Assembly: GCA_963787135.1 (NCBI GenBank)
Contig: CAWBBW010000009.1
Span: 62,001 to 126,000 of the forward strand
Length of the DNA stretch: 64,000 nucleotides
Origin: Roseiarcus sp963787135
Lineage (GTDB): Bacteria; Pseudomonadota; Alphaproteobacteria; Rhizobiales; Beijerinckiaceae
Direction of reading: 5' to 3'
Part shown: positions 54,823-63,291 of the stretch, one piece after another
Numbering within the stretch: position 1 is the stretch's first letter
Layout of the letters: every line of letters begins with the position of its first letter
Position numbers and translations under genes: made by a program
Notes under the pieces: generated by a model
Databases searched by the model: none
What the model was told of the DNA's origin: nothing
What the model saw: the letters and a program-made list of their open reading frames with translations, nothing else

Positions 54823-56571
54823 ATGAAGCCCGAAACGTTCGTTCGTGCCGCCAGTCTCAGCGAACTCAAAGGCGCTGGTCCGTTCGCCCTGTCCCCGAAC
54901 GGGGTGGACGTCGTCCTGGCGCGATTCGGCGGCGGGTGGCGCGCTTTCGGTGGCCGCTGCCCGCATCAGGGCGCGCTGCTCGGCGAGGGAGAACTCGACG
55001 GCGGCGCGCTTGTCTGCCGTAACCATGGCTGGCGATTCGCGCTCAATTCAGGACTGCGCGACGGAGGACCGGAATGTCTGGCCTCCTGTCCTGTTGCCGA
55101 GCGCAATGGCGCGTTGTTCGTCGACATCGCGGGCTTCAAGCCGTCCGCTGCTGGGATCGCGGCGACGCGCTCGTTGGACGATCTGCCGGGCCCGAAACCA
55201 TTGCCGCTGATCGGCAACCTTCTTCAGCTCGACCCGACCAAAGCTCACCTCATTCTCGAGGAATGGGCGGCTCGATACGGCTCGATCTATCAGTTCTGGA
55301 TGGGCCGAAGGCGAATTGTTGCGACGAGCGAACCGGCGTTACTCGAAGACGTTCTCCGGGCGAGACCCGAAACCTTTCGCCGCCCCGAGAATATGGACCG
55401 CATCATCAGCGAACTCGGGGTCAAAGGCGTGTTCAACGCCGAGGGTGAGGTCTGGCGCCCGCAACGCAAGCTTGCCGTCGCGGCCCTCGCTCAGCGCAAC
55501 GTACATCGGCTCTTTCCGAGCATCCAAATTGTCGCCGGGCGGCTGAAGACGCGTTGGGAGCGGTCGGCGAGCGTCGGCGAAACGCTCGACATGGTCGAGG
55601 AGTTGAAGCGCTTCACGGTCGACATCACCATGCTGATCGTCTTCGGCCATGACGCCAACACGGTCGAGCAGCAGAACGACTTCATCCAGGGCGAACTCGG
55701 AGTGATCCTGCCGGCGATTAATCGCCGGCTTTTCGCCCTCGTTCCGACCTGGCGTTACGTTCAGACGCTGTCTGACAGGCGACTCAATCGCGCCTTTGTC
55801 AACGTGCGGGCTTGGCTCGACGGATTGTTAGCCGAGGCCCGCACCCGGTTGAAGACCGTGCCAGAGCGAGCGCAGAAGCCGTCCAACTTCCTCGAGGCGA
55901 TGGTCACGACCCGCGACGAGAATGGGAAGCCCTTCTCGGACGACGTGATCATGTCGAACCTCTTGACCATGCTTATTGGCGGCGAGGACACGACCACGTT
56001 CACGCTGGGCTGGGCGATCCACCAGCTTTGCGACAGCCCGCAATGGGCGGCGGAAATCAGGCGCGAGGCCGACGCAATCCTCGGCGCATCGGTTCTGGCG
56101 GGCAGCCATGAAATTGCGAGCGGGCTCATCTGCGCTGGCGCGGTCGCCAGCGAAACGATGCGTCTGCGCCCGATGGTGCCCATCAGCTTCCACGATGCGA
56201 ATGTCGACACGTCGCTTGGTGGGTACGTCGTTCCGAAGCAGACGACGGTCGCGGCTCTTTTTCGCCCGGCGGCTATCGATCCGGCCAATTTCGTGGATCC
56301 GCTTGCATTCCGGCCGGAGCGGTGGCTCGAGGATTCACTGAGGCCACACAACGTCTCTGCCTATATGCCTTTTGGTTCGGGTCCGCGGATGTGCCCCGGC
56401 CGGTCGCTCGCGCTTCTCGAGATGAAGACTCTTCTGTCTCTGCTCTACAAGAACTTCGACCTCGACCGAGTCGGCGACTCTGCAGACGTCTCGGAACTTT
56501 ACGGCGTCTTCATGTCGCCGGCAGGGCTCAAGGTGCGCCTGCGCTCCCGACACCATGAAGCCGTCGTCTAG
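54823..56571 (+). CDS. Fusion of N-terminal Rieske [2Fe-2S] domain and cytochrome P450
   Basis: A 582-residue single frame. Residues 1-105 form a Rieske ferredoxin domain: Cys46-Pro-His48 (CPHQG) and Cys65-x2-His68 (CRNHGW) are complete cluster ligands. After a short linker with the P450 proline hinge (DLPGPKPLPLIGNLLQLDP, about 118-136), a full P450 follows. The I-helix is LIGGEDTTTFTLG (about 384-396) with the acid-Thr pair. The ExxR motif is ETMRLRP (from residue 444), and the heme ligand Cys524 is in PFGSGPRMCPGRSLAL. It would oxygenate a hydrophobic substrate, with the Rieske domain probably passing electrons to heme. No frameshift. luxI follows on the same strand. Confidence 0.93.
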   Translation: MKPETFVRAASLSELKGAGPFALSPNGVDVVLARFGGGWRAFGGRCPHQGALLGEGELDGGALVCRNHGWRFALNSGLRDGGPECLASCPVAERNGALFVDIAGFKPSAAGIAATRSLDDLPGPKPLPLIGNLLQLDPTKAHLILEEWAARYGSIYQFWMGRRRIVATSEPALLEDVLRARPETFRRPENMDRIISELGVKGVFNAEGEVWRPQRKLAVAALAQRNVHRLFPSIQIVAGRLKTRWERSASVGETLDMVEELKRFTVDITMLIVFGHDANTVEQQNDFIQGELGVILPAINRRLFALVPTWRYVQTLSDRRLNRAFVNVRAWLDGLLAEARTRLKTVPERAQKPSNFLEAMVTTRDENGKPFSDDVIMSNLLTMLIGGEDTTTFTLGWAIHQLCDSPQWAAEIRREADAILGASVLAGSHEIASGLICAGAVASETMRLRPMVPISFHDANVDTSLGGYVVPKQTTVAALFRPAAIDPANFVDPLAFRPERWLEDSLRPHNVSAYMPFGSGPRMCPGRSLALLEMKTLLSLLYKNFDLDRVGDSADVSELYGVFMSPAGLKVRLRSRHHEAVV

Positions 56572-57111
56572 CCTCCGGACTCGTCAGCTGACTCGACTAG
56601 GATGGCTGCGGTCGCTTAGGGCGGAGCTTGCGACAAGCATGTCGCTGCGCGTCGCTATGCATGACCGGTAAGCCCGTCGCTGACGTTTGCGCCGTCGGTC
56701 GCACAGCCTGCGGACGACGCCAATTAGGATATTGCGACCGATCATCGCCGAGTCGGCTGGGTGTCGGTTTGAGTGCGATGCGACGTCCGCGCGAATCAAC
56801 CGCCGCACCGATTTCGTGATGCGCCTCGCTGCCCGCCGGCCGTTCACCAGGTAGCCCTCCAGAAAATAGCAGGCGAGCTCGATCGTCGGCCATCTGATAA
56901 CGAGCGTGAAGAGCCGCAGCGTCGGCTAGCTGCAAGGCGGGATCATCGGGACCGAGCCGAGCGCTCGAACCCGATGATTATGCTGACACGCAGCGCCGCG
57001 GCGATCGGCGCTTTGACTTTCCTCTCCGAGGGCTCAAGAACTTCAGTGTCACGCGGGCGGACTCGGCGCGCGCCGGCAATTCTCGCTCCCCAATGGAAAG
57101 GAAATTCTGAC
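56572..57111. other. Long leader between the P450 fusion and luxI
   Basis: About 540 bases. Short frames on both strands (for example minus 56597-56935) lack recognisable features. CGTCAGCTGACTCGACT at 56581 contains the palindrome GTCAGCTGAC. The region could include a remnant gene, since the plus frame of luxI stays open back to 56773, but luxI's conserved start is at 57112. I see no convincing lux-type operator here. Confidence 0.45.
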
Positions 57112-57753
57112 ATGCTAAAGCAAATCGAAGGTTCGTGCGCATCGGATTACCCCTACGAGATGGACGCAATGTTCCGGAACAGGGCGCAAATCTTTAAAGA
57201 GCGACTTGGGTGGACCGTCTCTGTCACGGAGGGGCGCGAACGCGATGTATTTGATGACGCGAATCCGCTGTATCTCGTTTCGCTCGATCCCTTGACCAGA
57301 AAATACAGGGGATCGGTAAGACTCCTGCCGACGACCGGTCCGAACATGTTGCGGGACGTGTTTCCGTTCTTGCTCCGTGACGGCGAGTTCGTTGAGAGCC
57401 CGACAATCTGGGAAATCTCGCGGATCTGCGCTGTTCCCTCGGAATGCCAGCCCGATCGAGGCAAGAGCGGGTTGAGCCCCACGCTTGCAGAGCTGATTGT
57501 CGGTATCGTTGAGGTCGGAGTGATGGCCGGACTAAGCCAGATCGTTGCGGTGTTCGACGCCCGGATTTACCGTATTGTGAAGGCCGCCGGTTGCGATCCG
57601 CAGTTGATCGGAAGACCTCAGCGGATCGGAGATACGATGAGCTATGTCGGCGTCTTCGACACCGGCAACAGTCCGCTCATGGCGATCCGTCGGGCTGTCG
57701 GAATTCAGGGCTCGGTGCTGGCTGTTGAAACTCCGGAACTCGTCGCAGCCTAG
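57112..57753 (+). CDS. LuxI-family acyl-homoserine-lactone synthase
   Basis: A 213-residue autoinducer synthase making an N-acyl-homoserine lactone from S-adenosylmethionine and an acyl carrier. The invariant N-terminal residues are all there: Arg and Phe in MFRNRAQIFKERLGW, Trp in LGW, the Asp pair in ERDVFDDANPLYLV. The catalytic Glu and Arg lie in RGSVRLLPTTGPNML and in TIWEISRICAVPS. The C-terminal half has the acyl-chain pocket. AAAGGA-type ribosome site sits about 8 bases upstream of the ATG at 57112. It converges with the luxR gene at 57905, with a long hairpin between them. The acyl chain cannot be predicted. Confidence 0.93.
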   Translation: MLKQIEGSCASDYPYEMDAMFRNRAQIFKERLGWTVSVTEGRERDVFDDANPLYLVSLDPLTRKYRGSVRLLPTTGPNMLRDVFPFLLRDGEFVESPTIWEISRICAVPSECQPDRGKSGLSPTLAELIVGIVEVGVMAGLSQIVAVFDARIYRIVKAAGCDPQLIGRPQRIGDTMSYVGVFDTGNSPLMAIRRAVGIQGSVLAVETPELVAA

Positions 57754-57769
57754 ACGACCTCGACAATTC

Positions 57770-57807
57770 GCGCCTCCTGCGGCTGGGATTGTGAACGCAG
57801 GAGGCGC
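57770..57807. terminator. Hairpin between convergent luxI and luxR
   Basis: GCGCCTCCTGCG (57770-57781) and CGCAGGAGGCGC (57796-57807) form a perfect 12-bp stem with a 14-base loop, 17 bp after the luxI stop. There is no strong T-run, so it may terminate weakly, protect the 3' end or block convergent read-through. Confidence 0.65.
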
Positions 57808-57904
57808 GCGTCTTATCTGCCGAATTGTTGGATATCGTGTGAGGAATAAACCGGGACCAACCCGGCTGAGACGCGGCCGATCGCTCGGCTCGGCCACCAA
57901 GAGC

Positions 57905-58744
57905 CTAATCCCTAAACGAACTTTTATCTCTCAAAGCCGCTGGCGGGATCACGCCGGTGGCCACCGCCACGGCTACGGCATGCGTCAAGTTTATGCAGCG
58001 CAGCTTGTGGCGAGAAGTATCCAAGTGCGTCTTCACGCTCCCCATGCTTAGGCTCAATATATCCGCAATCTCCTGATAGGTCTTTCCTCTAGCAGCCCAG
58101 ATTAAACATTGCTCCTCTCGCGGTGACAGCTGAACCGAGCTCGGTGGCAGCTTGGCATCGATGCCCGCTGCAGAATCGATCAAAGCGGACAATTGCTGGA
58201 GGGAAGTCATGTTGGACTTCTTGAATATATCCCACTCGTGTCTGGGAATGTCGTTGGTAAACGAAATCAACGAGTGGACGTTTTTTCGATTTCGTACCGG
58301 AATAGACAGTCCGTTGCGCCCGACGTTGTGACGTATGGCGTCCGTAAAGAAATTCATAGTCGCGGGGTCGTCGTTATGAAGGGTCTCCCAATCAAACGGG
58401 AGAACCGCCGCGCTGCCCCGTTTGATAACCGGGTCGATCGCGCCATATCGTTTTAGAAAGTAACGAACTTGCCACAATTTCGAATACGTAGCGATAGCCG
58501 TAAGCGTACTGACGTCCACACTCCTGTTGGAGGCGAAGCGCACGTACGAAATATGCGTCAGACCGATCTCTGAAGCAATCGACTTCAGGATATCGACCAA
58601 GTCATCGGAGTTGTTACCGAGTATTTTATCCGTTAATCTGGTGGCCGCAGAGCCACTGCTTGCTCTTCCATCCCAGCCGGGGCCTGGGGTGGGAAAATCG
58701 AAAGCGGCGAACGGCGGCGGAAGCGAGTTCTGCGAACTTTCCAT
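57905..58744 (-). CDS. LuxR-family autoinducer-binding regulator
   Basis: A 279-residue protein. A 40-residue N-terminal extension (ESSQNSLPPPFAAFDFPTPG) precedes an autoinducer-binding domain at about 50-190. That domain has YSKLWQVRYFLKRYGAIDPV, FDWETL with the conserved Trp, and GLSIPVRNRKNVHSLISF. The C-terminal LuxR HTH is at about 210-270: LSPREEQCLIWAARGKTYQE, then SMGSVKTHLDTSRHKL. It is the likely receptor for the product of the convergent luxI. Start ATG at 58744. GC is lower than in the core genes, hinting at a transferred segment. Confidence 0.92.
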   Translation of the reverse strand: MESSQNSLPPPFAAFDFPTPGPGWDGRASSGSAATRLTDKILGNNSDDLVDILKSIASEIGLTHISYVRFASNRSVDVSTLTAIATYSKLWQVRYFLKRYGAIDPVIKRGSAAVLPFDWETLHNDDPATMNFFTDAIRHNVGRNGLSIPVRNRKNVHSLISFTNDIPRHEWDIFKKSNMTSLQQLSALIDSAAGIDAKLPPSSVQLSPREEQCLIWAARGKTYQEIADILSLSMGSVKTHLDTSRHKLRCINLTHAVAVAVATGVIPPAALRDKSSFRD

Positions 58745-58869
58745 TGCATCATCCTAGACTAACAACGAGGTTAAAGCAACACGGCATTGCATTGACGTGG
58801 AGGAGGCAAAGGCGCTGACCCTCGAATCTGCCGTCTGGCACGGCGCCCCCAGGGGTGGCGCACCTAGCC

Positions 58870-58887
58870 GGTATTCCTGTTATTACC
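58870..58887. promoter_or_regulatory. Candidate lux-box-like dyad
   Basis: GGTATTCCTGTTATTACC is an 18-bp imperfect inverted repeat (GGTATT against ATTACC). It lies midway between the divergent luxR (start 58744) and the small gene at 59013. Size and position fit a LuxR-type operator, but the sequence does not match any consensus I can name. Confidence 0.35.
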
Positions 58888-59012
58888 ACTTTTTGTTCAC
58901 TTTATGATCTAGCCAGATTTGGGACTTGGCAGCGACGCGTCGCTTGTTTACTGTCCTCCTTCGAAGCGCGGCCTAAAGTTTAAGGCAAAATGATGGACAA
59001 GTTGGTGAATTG

Positions 59013-59216
59013 ATGTCAAGGTCAGAGATCCTAAAGTCAATTGAAGGTGAACTGGGGACCGTCCGTGAAATGGCGGAGCGCGCCAACGAAAGCATCCTTC
59101 TTTATTTAATCGACATGGCTATCTTAGAAGTACAGAGCAAAATGCCGACGAAAAGCGCTAAAAGAGATATGTCCAACACCCTCACGCAATTTCCAAAGCG
59201 CTACAGTGCTGGCTGA
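59013..59216 (+). CDS. Small protein of unknown function next to luxR
   Basis: A 67-residue, mainly helical protein beginning MSRSEILKSIEGELGTVREM, with ANESILLYLIDMAILEVQSK as a possible amphipathic helix. Family not recognised. The ATG at 59013 is used; a TTG directly before it adds one residue. It is divergent from luxR and separated by 268 bp containing a dyad. The low-GC codon use matches luxR rather than the core genome, so it may belong to the same transferred segment. Confidence 0.5.
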   Translation: MSRSEILKSIEGELGTVREMAERANESILLYLIDMAILEVQSKMPTKSAKRDMSNTLTQFPKRYSAG

Positions 59217-59237
59217 CGGCGGAGTATCCGCTTGAAT

Positions 59238-59456
59238 CTACAATCCATCTTTTTCAATCGCCGATAATTCCGTTACGAACTTGATTATTGCCTCCCGTAG
59301 CGCAGCATGCTTGATCCCATGAAAGGCATGCACTAACCGAACCCCTTCCTCGGGTTTCGGCGAAGAAAAGTTAGCCGGCGTCTCACGCGTGCTGCCGTTG
59401 AAGGGCGCATGCGCGGCGCCGACTGAAAAGGCGTCCTCTTTTGCCATCGCTTCCAC
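59238..59456 (-). CDS. Small protein of unknown function
   Basis: A 72-residue frame starting MEAMAKEDAFSVGAAHAPFN. The second half, GVRLVHAFHGIKHAALREAI followed by IKFVTELSAIEKD, is a convincing amphipathic helix pair and resembles short C-terminal tails of some regulators. The N-terminal half looks disordered. Family not identified. It converges with the gene at 59013, 21 bp away. It is moderately likely to be expressed. Confidence 0.45.
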   Translation of the reverse strand: MEAMAKEDAFSVGAAHAPFNGSTRETPANFSSPKPEEGVRLVHAFHGIKHAALREAIIKFVTELSAIEKDGL

Positions 59457-59818
59457 CGCATTTGTAAAATTGCGTTACAACTATGTCCATGGCGGATACC
59501 GCCCGTCGCGGCGTCCGTAACAAGATGCGCTGCGCACAAGCTATACGAATTGCATTGAAGCACGGATCAAAGTTCTGCGCTACCGAACAAACCTGCCGCA
59601 GCGTCAACTCTTTAGTGGTAGAATCAGGCGGCGGCCACGGCCCGATTCCGCCGGAGCGCTCGATCGGACCGCGGACAAAGACGGGAGATCGGCGAAAAAG
59701 GGAACGCGCTTGCGCCGCAAGCGATTGTCGCGCAACAGTCCACGCCGCCAGCATTTTTGGCCCTGCACGGCGTTAGGATGCGCTTCGAAGCGAACATTAC
59801 GGGCATTCGGCGGAGCCA
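59457..59818. other. Intergenic, upstream of the cytochrome b561-type gene
   Basis: About 360 bases with no supported gene. Overlapping short frames on both strands have no recognisable motif. The promoter of the gene at 59819 should lie here, but I found no specific element. Confidence 0.45.
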
Positions 59819-60481
59819 ATGAGCAATGCGGCGCGTGTCGTACTCGTCTGGGACGTCCCCGTTCGCCTCGTGCACTGGCTGATTGTGACTCTGGTTGCGG
59901 CGGCCTATGTCACGTGGCGGCTGAACTGGATGGTGTGGCACGGACGGATCGGCGACGTGTTGCTCGCCTTGCTGCTGTTTCGGCTGCTATGGGGCTTCTT
60001 TGGCAGCGAGACGGCGCGCTTCTCCCGTTTTCTCACCTCGCCGCGCACGGCCCTTGAACATCTGAAATACGCGCTCCTGCGCGAGCCCGATCATCAGGTG
60101 GGGCACAACCCTGCTGGCGGCTGGATGGTGGTGTTCCTGCTCGTGCTGCTGCTCGGCGAGACGCTGACCGGACTTTACGTCGCCAACGATATCGCCGACG
60201 TTGGACCCTTGACCGGGTTTGTCCCCGCGCCGGCGGCGAACGCGATCGAGGCGTCGCACGCGATCCTCTGGGACGTGCTGCTGGCGGCGATCGTGCTGCA
60301 TGTGCTGGCGATCGCCGGCTATGCGGCAATCAAGGGGCAGAACCTGCTGCGTCCGATGATCATCGGGTCGAAGGTCTTGCCCGCAAGCGTCGCGGCGCCG
60401 CGAATCGCGGGTCCTGTTCGGGCGGTCCTGCTGCTGGCCGGTTGCGCCGCCGCCGCCGCCCTCGTGGTCAACCTTGTGTGA
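59819..60481 (+). CDS. Cytochrome b561-type membrane protein
   Basis: A 220-residue protein with four or five membrane helices and the layout of Ni-Fe-hydrogenase-type b cytochromes. WDVPVRLVHWLIVTLVAAAY holds His in the first helix. GRIGDVLLALLLFRLLWGFF is typical, HNPAGGWMVVFLLVLLLGET follows, and SHAILWDVLLAAIVLHVLAI supplies two further His ligands. It binds heme b and shuttles electrons between quinone and a partner. A diheme or cytochrome c partner is often encoded nearby; here the neighbour is a CHRD protein on the other strand. Confidence 0.88.
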   Translation: MSNAARVVLVWDVPVRLVHWLIVTLVAAAYVTWRLNWMVWHGRIGDVLLALLLFRLLWGFFGSETARFSRFLTSPRTALEHLKYALLREPDHQVGHNPAGGWMVVFLLVLLLGETLTGLYVANDIADVGPLTGFVPAPAANAIEASHAILWDVLLAAIVLHVLAIAGYAAIKGQNLLRPMIIGSKVLPASVAAPRIAGPVRAVLLLAGCAAAAALVVNLV

Positions 60482-60487
60482 CGCGCG

Positions 60488-60943
60488 TCAGCTCTTGGGA
60501 AGGATAACCTGACCGCGGATCTCGCCCGCCGGATGCGACTGGGTGTGCACATTGACATACCACTGGCCGGCAGAGAACTGCTGCGCCTGCTCCGGAGTGA
60601 GCGTGGCGGTCCCTGTCATCGGATTTGCGGGCGGACTGCCCTGCGTGCTGAGCCAGATCACCGGCGGCGCATTCTGTCCCTCCTTGGCCGGGCCGTGGAA
60701 ATGCGCCATCGTCGACGGACTCGAGAGCCCGCTGTAGGTGATGTTCCAGGTGACCACCCGCGTCGCAGGGTCGTAGGTCAGGTCAGCTGTTCCCGTGCCG
60801 GTCGTGTCGACCGCCGGCACGCATTGCGCGCCGGTCAGCGGAACCTTGAAGGAAGCGGAGTCCGCCCAGGCGACGCTTGCGCTGGCAAAGCCCACGAGGA
60901 TTGCAAAAGGAATGAGCGTTCGTTGAAATTTCGCGGCTTTCAT
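60488..60943 (-). CDS. CHRD-domain exported protein
   Basis: A 151-residue protein. The signal peptide MKAAKFQRTLIPFAILVGFA is cleaved near SVAWADS (about residue 28). The CHRD domain has VPLTGAQCVPAVDTTGTGTA, WNITYSGLSSPSTMAHFHGP and GQWYVNVHTQSHPAGEIRGQ. CHRD domains are extracytoplasmic beta domains of undefined activity. GGAGGA lies directly upstream of the ATG at 60943, which is chosen over the ATG at 60955. It converges with the b561-type gene, with 6 bp between the stops. Confidence 0.9.
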   Translation of the reverse strand: MKAAKFQRTLIPFAILVGFASASVAWADSASFKVPLTGAQCVPAVDTTGTGTADLTYDPATRVVTWNITYSGLSSPSTMAHFHGPAKEGQNAPPVIWLSTQGSPPANPMTGTATLTPEQAQQFSAGQWYVNVHTQSHPAGEIRGQVILPKS

Positions 60944-61206
60944 CTTTTCCTCCATTGGGCGCAGATCGCAACAGATGGCTTTGAGCGATCATACATCGGG
61001 CCGGGCCATGATTGCACGTTTTGAACCGCAATCGACAACCTTTTACCGGCTGGCCGAGTATGTGATGATGAGGGCCGCCGGAAAGGAGACGCGTGCGATC
61101 CGACGCCGCTTCGCTGGGGTTTGTTCGCTTCGCGGTCTTGTTCAGCCGGCCGCGCGGCTGCCCGTCGCGGAGCCGGAATGGGCGGCAGACAGGTGGACTG
61201 AGGTTG

Positions 61207-62895
61207 ATGCCGAATGTATCGATCCGCGTACGGCTGATTTTCCTTTCAGTCCTGCTGCTTGCGATCCTCGCTCTATCCTCCGCGCTCCTGATTCGCGAGC
61301 TTGCGCGCAACTCGCGGAGCCTCGCCGAGGAGGCCATGCTCGTCTCGGTCGTCAAGAACGCCAATTCGGCCAGCAAACACTTTGGCGATTTGAAGTATTG
61401 GGTGATCGATTCTGCGGTCACTCAGCTCGCCAGCTCCCGGCAAGCGTCAGAAGCCGCCAAGGCGGGGCTCGATTCCGATCTGAAGGCGATTTCGGCAGTC
61501 GATCCTGCGGTCGTCGCCGCCATCGGACGCGAAGTCGGCGCCATGACCGATCTGGCGCGGCAGGCTGGCGTGGCCTACTCAAGCGACGATAGCGCCGCCG
61601 GCAACGCCCTGCTCGAACAGGCCAAGAGCCATATTCTCGATATCGACAACGAGCTCGACAAGATCGTTGACCGGGTCGAGCAGCAGGCCGTGGCGCGGCG
61701 CGACGCATCGACGCGCCAGGCCGAACTCGCGGTCAAGCTCGCGATCGTCGGCGGAATCGGCGCCCTGGTGCTCGCGTTGGGCTTCACAGCGCTGACCGTG
61801 CGCTCGATCACGGTCCCCCTTAAGGAGCTGGAGCGGAGCATGGCTTCGATCACGCAGGGCGACCTCAATGTCGCGATGCCGCCCGCTGGCGTCCACGAGA
61901 TCGGCGCGATGACAAGAACGCTCGGCATGTTGCGCAACAGCCTGATCGAGCGGGAGCGCCTCGAGCGCGAGCGCGAGCGCGCGGAGGCGGAGATCCGAGC
62001 CGCGCGCGACGCCGCCGAGGCGGCTTTGCACGACCTCAAGGCGGCCCAGGCCAATCTGATTCAGGCTGAAAAGATGGCCTCGCTCGGCCTGCTGACGGCC
62101 GGGATCGCGCACGAGATCAAGAATCCGCTGAATTTCGTCAACAATTTTGCCAGCCTTTCGATCGGGCTCCTGGACGAACTGAAGGCGGCGGCCGCCTCCG
62201 CATTCGGCGCGCTTGACCCGAGTCAGCGTGGCCAGGTCGAGGAGGTAACCGAGATGCTGACCGGCAATCTCGAACGGATCGGCGAGCACGGCAGACGCGC
62301 CGACAATATCGTCAAGAGCATGCTGGCGCATTCGCGCAGCGGCGGCGGTGACCGGCAGAGCGTCGACCTCAACGCGCTGGTCGAGGAGTCGCTCAGTCTC
62401 GCCTATCACGGGGCGCGCGCCCAGGATCCGAACTTCAATATCACCCTGGAGCGGGATTACGCCCGCGACATTGAGCCGGTGGTCGTCGTGCCGCAAGACA
62501 TGACGCGCGTGTTTCTCAATCTGTTCGGCAACGGATTCTATGCCGCGAACAAGCGCCAGCGGGCGGCAAGCGACGGGGCGTTCAGACCGGTGTTGACAGT
62601 CACGACGCGCGATCTCGGCGACGCCGTCGAGATTCGGGTGCGCGACAACGGCATCGGCATTCCCGGCGACATCAGGGACAAGCTTTTCCAGCCGTTCTTC
62701 ACCACCAAGCCGACCGGCGAAGGCACCGGGCTCGGGCTGTCGATCAGCTACGAGATCGTCACCAAGCAGCATGGCGGGACGATCAAGGTCGCGAGCGAAG
62801 TTGGAGCGTTCACCGAGTTCGTCGTAAATCTGCCGCGCCGGTTCATGGCCAGGGGGGCGGTGACGCAGTCGTCGGCAGCGAGCAGAGAGTCATGA
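61207..62895 (+). CDS. Sensor histidine kinase with HAMP domain
   Basis: A 562-residue membrane kinase from the ATG at 61207 (GAGGT upstream). Membrane segment 1 is LIFLSVLLLAILALSSALLI. A periplasmic four-helix-type sensor region follows (about 35-175). Membrane segment 2 is IVGGIGALVLALGFTALTV, followed by HAMP (ITVPLKELERSMASITQGDL). A charged coiled coil (ERERLERERERAEAEIRAA) precedes the HisKA-like H-box with His302 in GIAHEIKNPLNFVNNF. The HATPase domain has the N-box NLFGNGFYAANK, DNGIGIP and GEGTGLGLSISYEI. Its stop overlaps the receiver gene (ATGA), so the two are co-translated. The stimulus is unknown. Confidence 0.93.
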   Translation: MPNVSIRVRLIFLSVLLLAILALSSALLIRELARNSRSLAEEAMLVSVVKNANSASKHFGDLKYWVIDSAVTQLASSRQASEAAKAGLDSDLKAISAVDPAVVAAIGREVGAMTDLARQAGVAYSSDDSAAGNALLEQAKSHILDIDNELDKIVDRVEQQAVARRDASTRQAELAVKLAIVGGIGALVLALGFTALTVRSITVPLKELERSMASITQGDLNVAMPPAGVHEIGAMTRTLGMLRNSLIERERLERERERAEAEIRAARDAAEAALHDLKAAQANLIQAEKMASLGLLTAGIAHEIKNPLNFVNNFASLSIGLLDELKAAAASAFGALDPSQRGQVEEVTEMLTGNLERIGEHGRRADNIVKSMLAHSRSGGGDRQSVDLNALVEESLSLAYHGARAQDPNFNITLERDYARDIEPVVVVPQDMTRVFLNLFGNGFYAANKRQRAASDGAFRPVLTVTTRDLGDAVEIRVRDNGIGIPGDIRDKLFQPFFTTKPTGEGTGLGLSISYEIVTKQHGGTIKVASEVGAFTEFVVNLPRRFMARGAVTQSSAASRES

Positions 62896-63281
62896 CCGTA
62901 AGCATCCTGATTGTCGACGACGAACCCGACGTCGCCGTCTTGTTCCGCCAGCAATTTCGGCGCGAGGCGCGAGAGGGCGCCTATGTTCTGCATTTTGCGC
63001 TGTCGGCTGCCGAAGCGCTTGAACGTCTCGCCACCGACATCGAGCCGCAGTTGATTGTTATTCTGTCGGACATCAACATGCCGGGGATGGATGGCCTGTC
63101 GCTCCTGCGCGAGATCAGGAGGCGTCGGCCCGATCTGCCGGTGATGATGCTGACCGCCTACGGCGACGAGGAGCGACGCCGTCGCGCGGCCGAATACGGA
63201 GCCGCCGAATTCGTCACCAAGCCGGTCGATTTTGATTTCTTGAAAGAGCGGCTGCGCCAGCTACATGCGCCATTGCCCTGA
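62892..63281 (+). CDS. Single-domain response regulator
   Basis: A 129-residue receiver domain with no output domain. The acidic pair is in ILIVDDEPDVAVLF. The phosphoacceptor is Asp60 in LSDINMPGMDG, Thr/Ser is in MMLTAYGDEE, and Lys is in EFVTKPVDF. It overlaps the histidine kinase stop by 4 bp, making it the first phosphorylation target. It may relay phosphate or modulate the second receiver that follows. Confidence 0.93.
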   Translation: MTVSILIVDDEPDVAVLFRQQFRREAREGAYVLHFALSAAEALERLATDIEPQLIVILSDINMPGMDGLSLLREIRRRRPDLPVMMLTAYGDEERRRRAAEYGAAEFVTKPVDFDFLKERLRQLHAPLP

Positions 63282-63291
63282 GGGTGCCCCA

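Noticed and set aside
56597..56935. A 112-codon minus-strand frame in the gap before luxI
   Set aside because: No start-site support, no recognisable family, and overlapping frames look equally random. A degraded gene remains possible, but I cannot support it.
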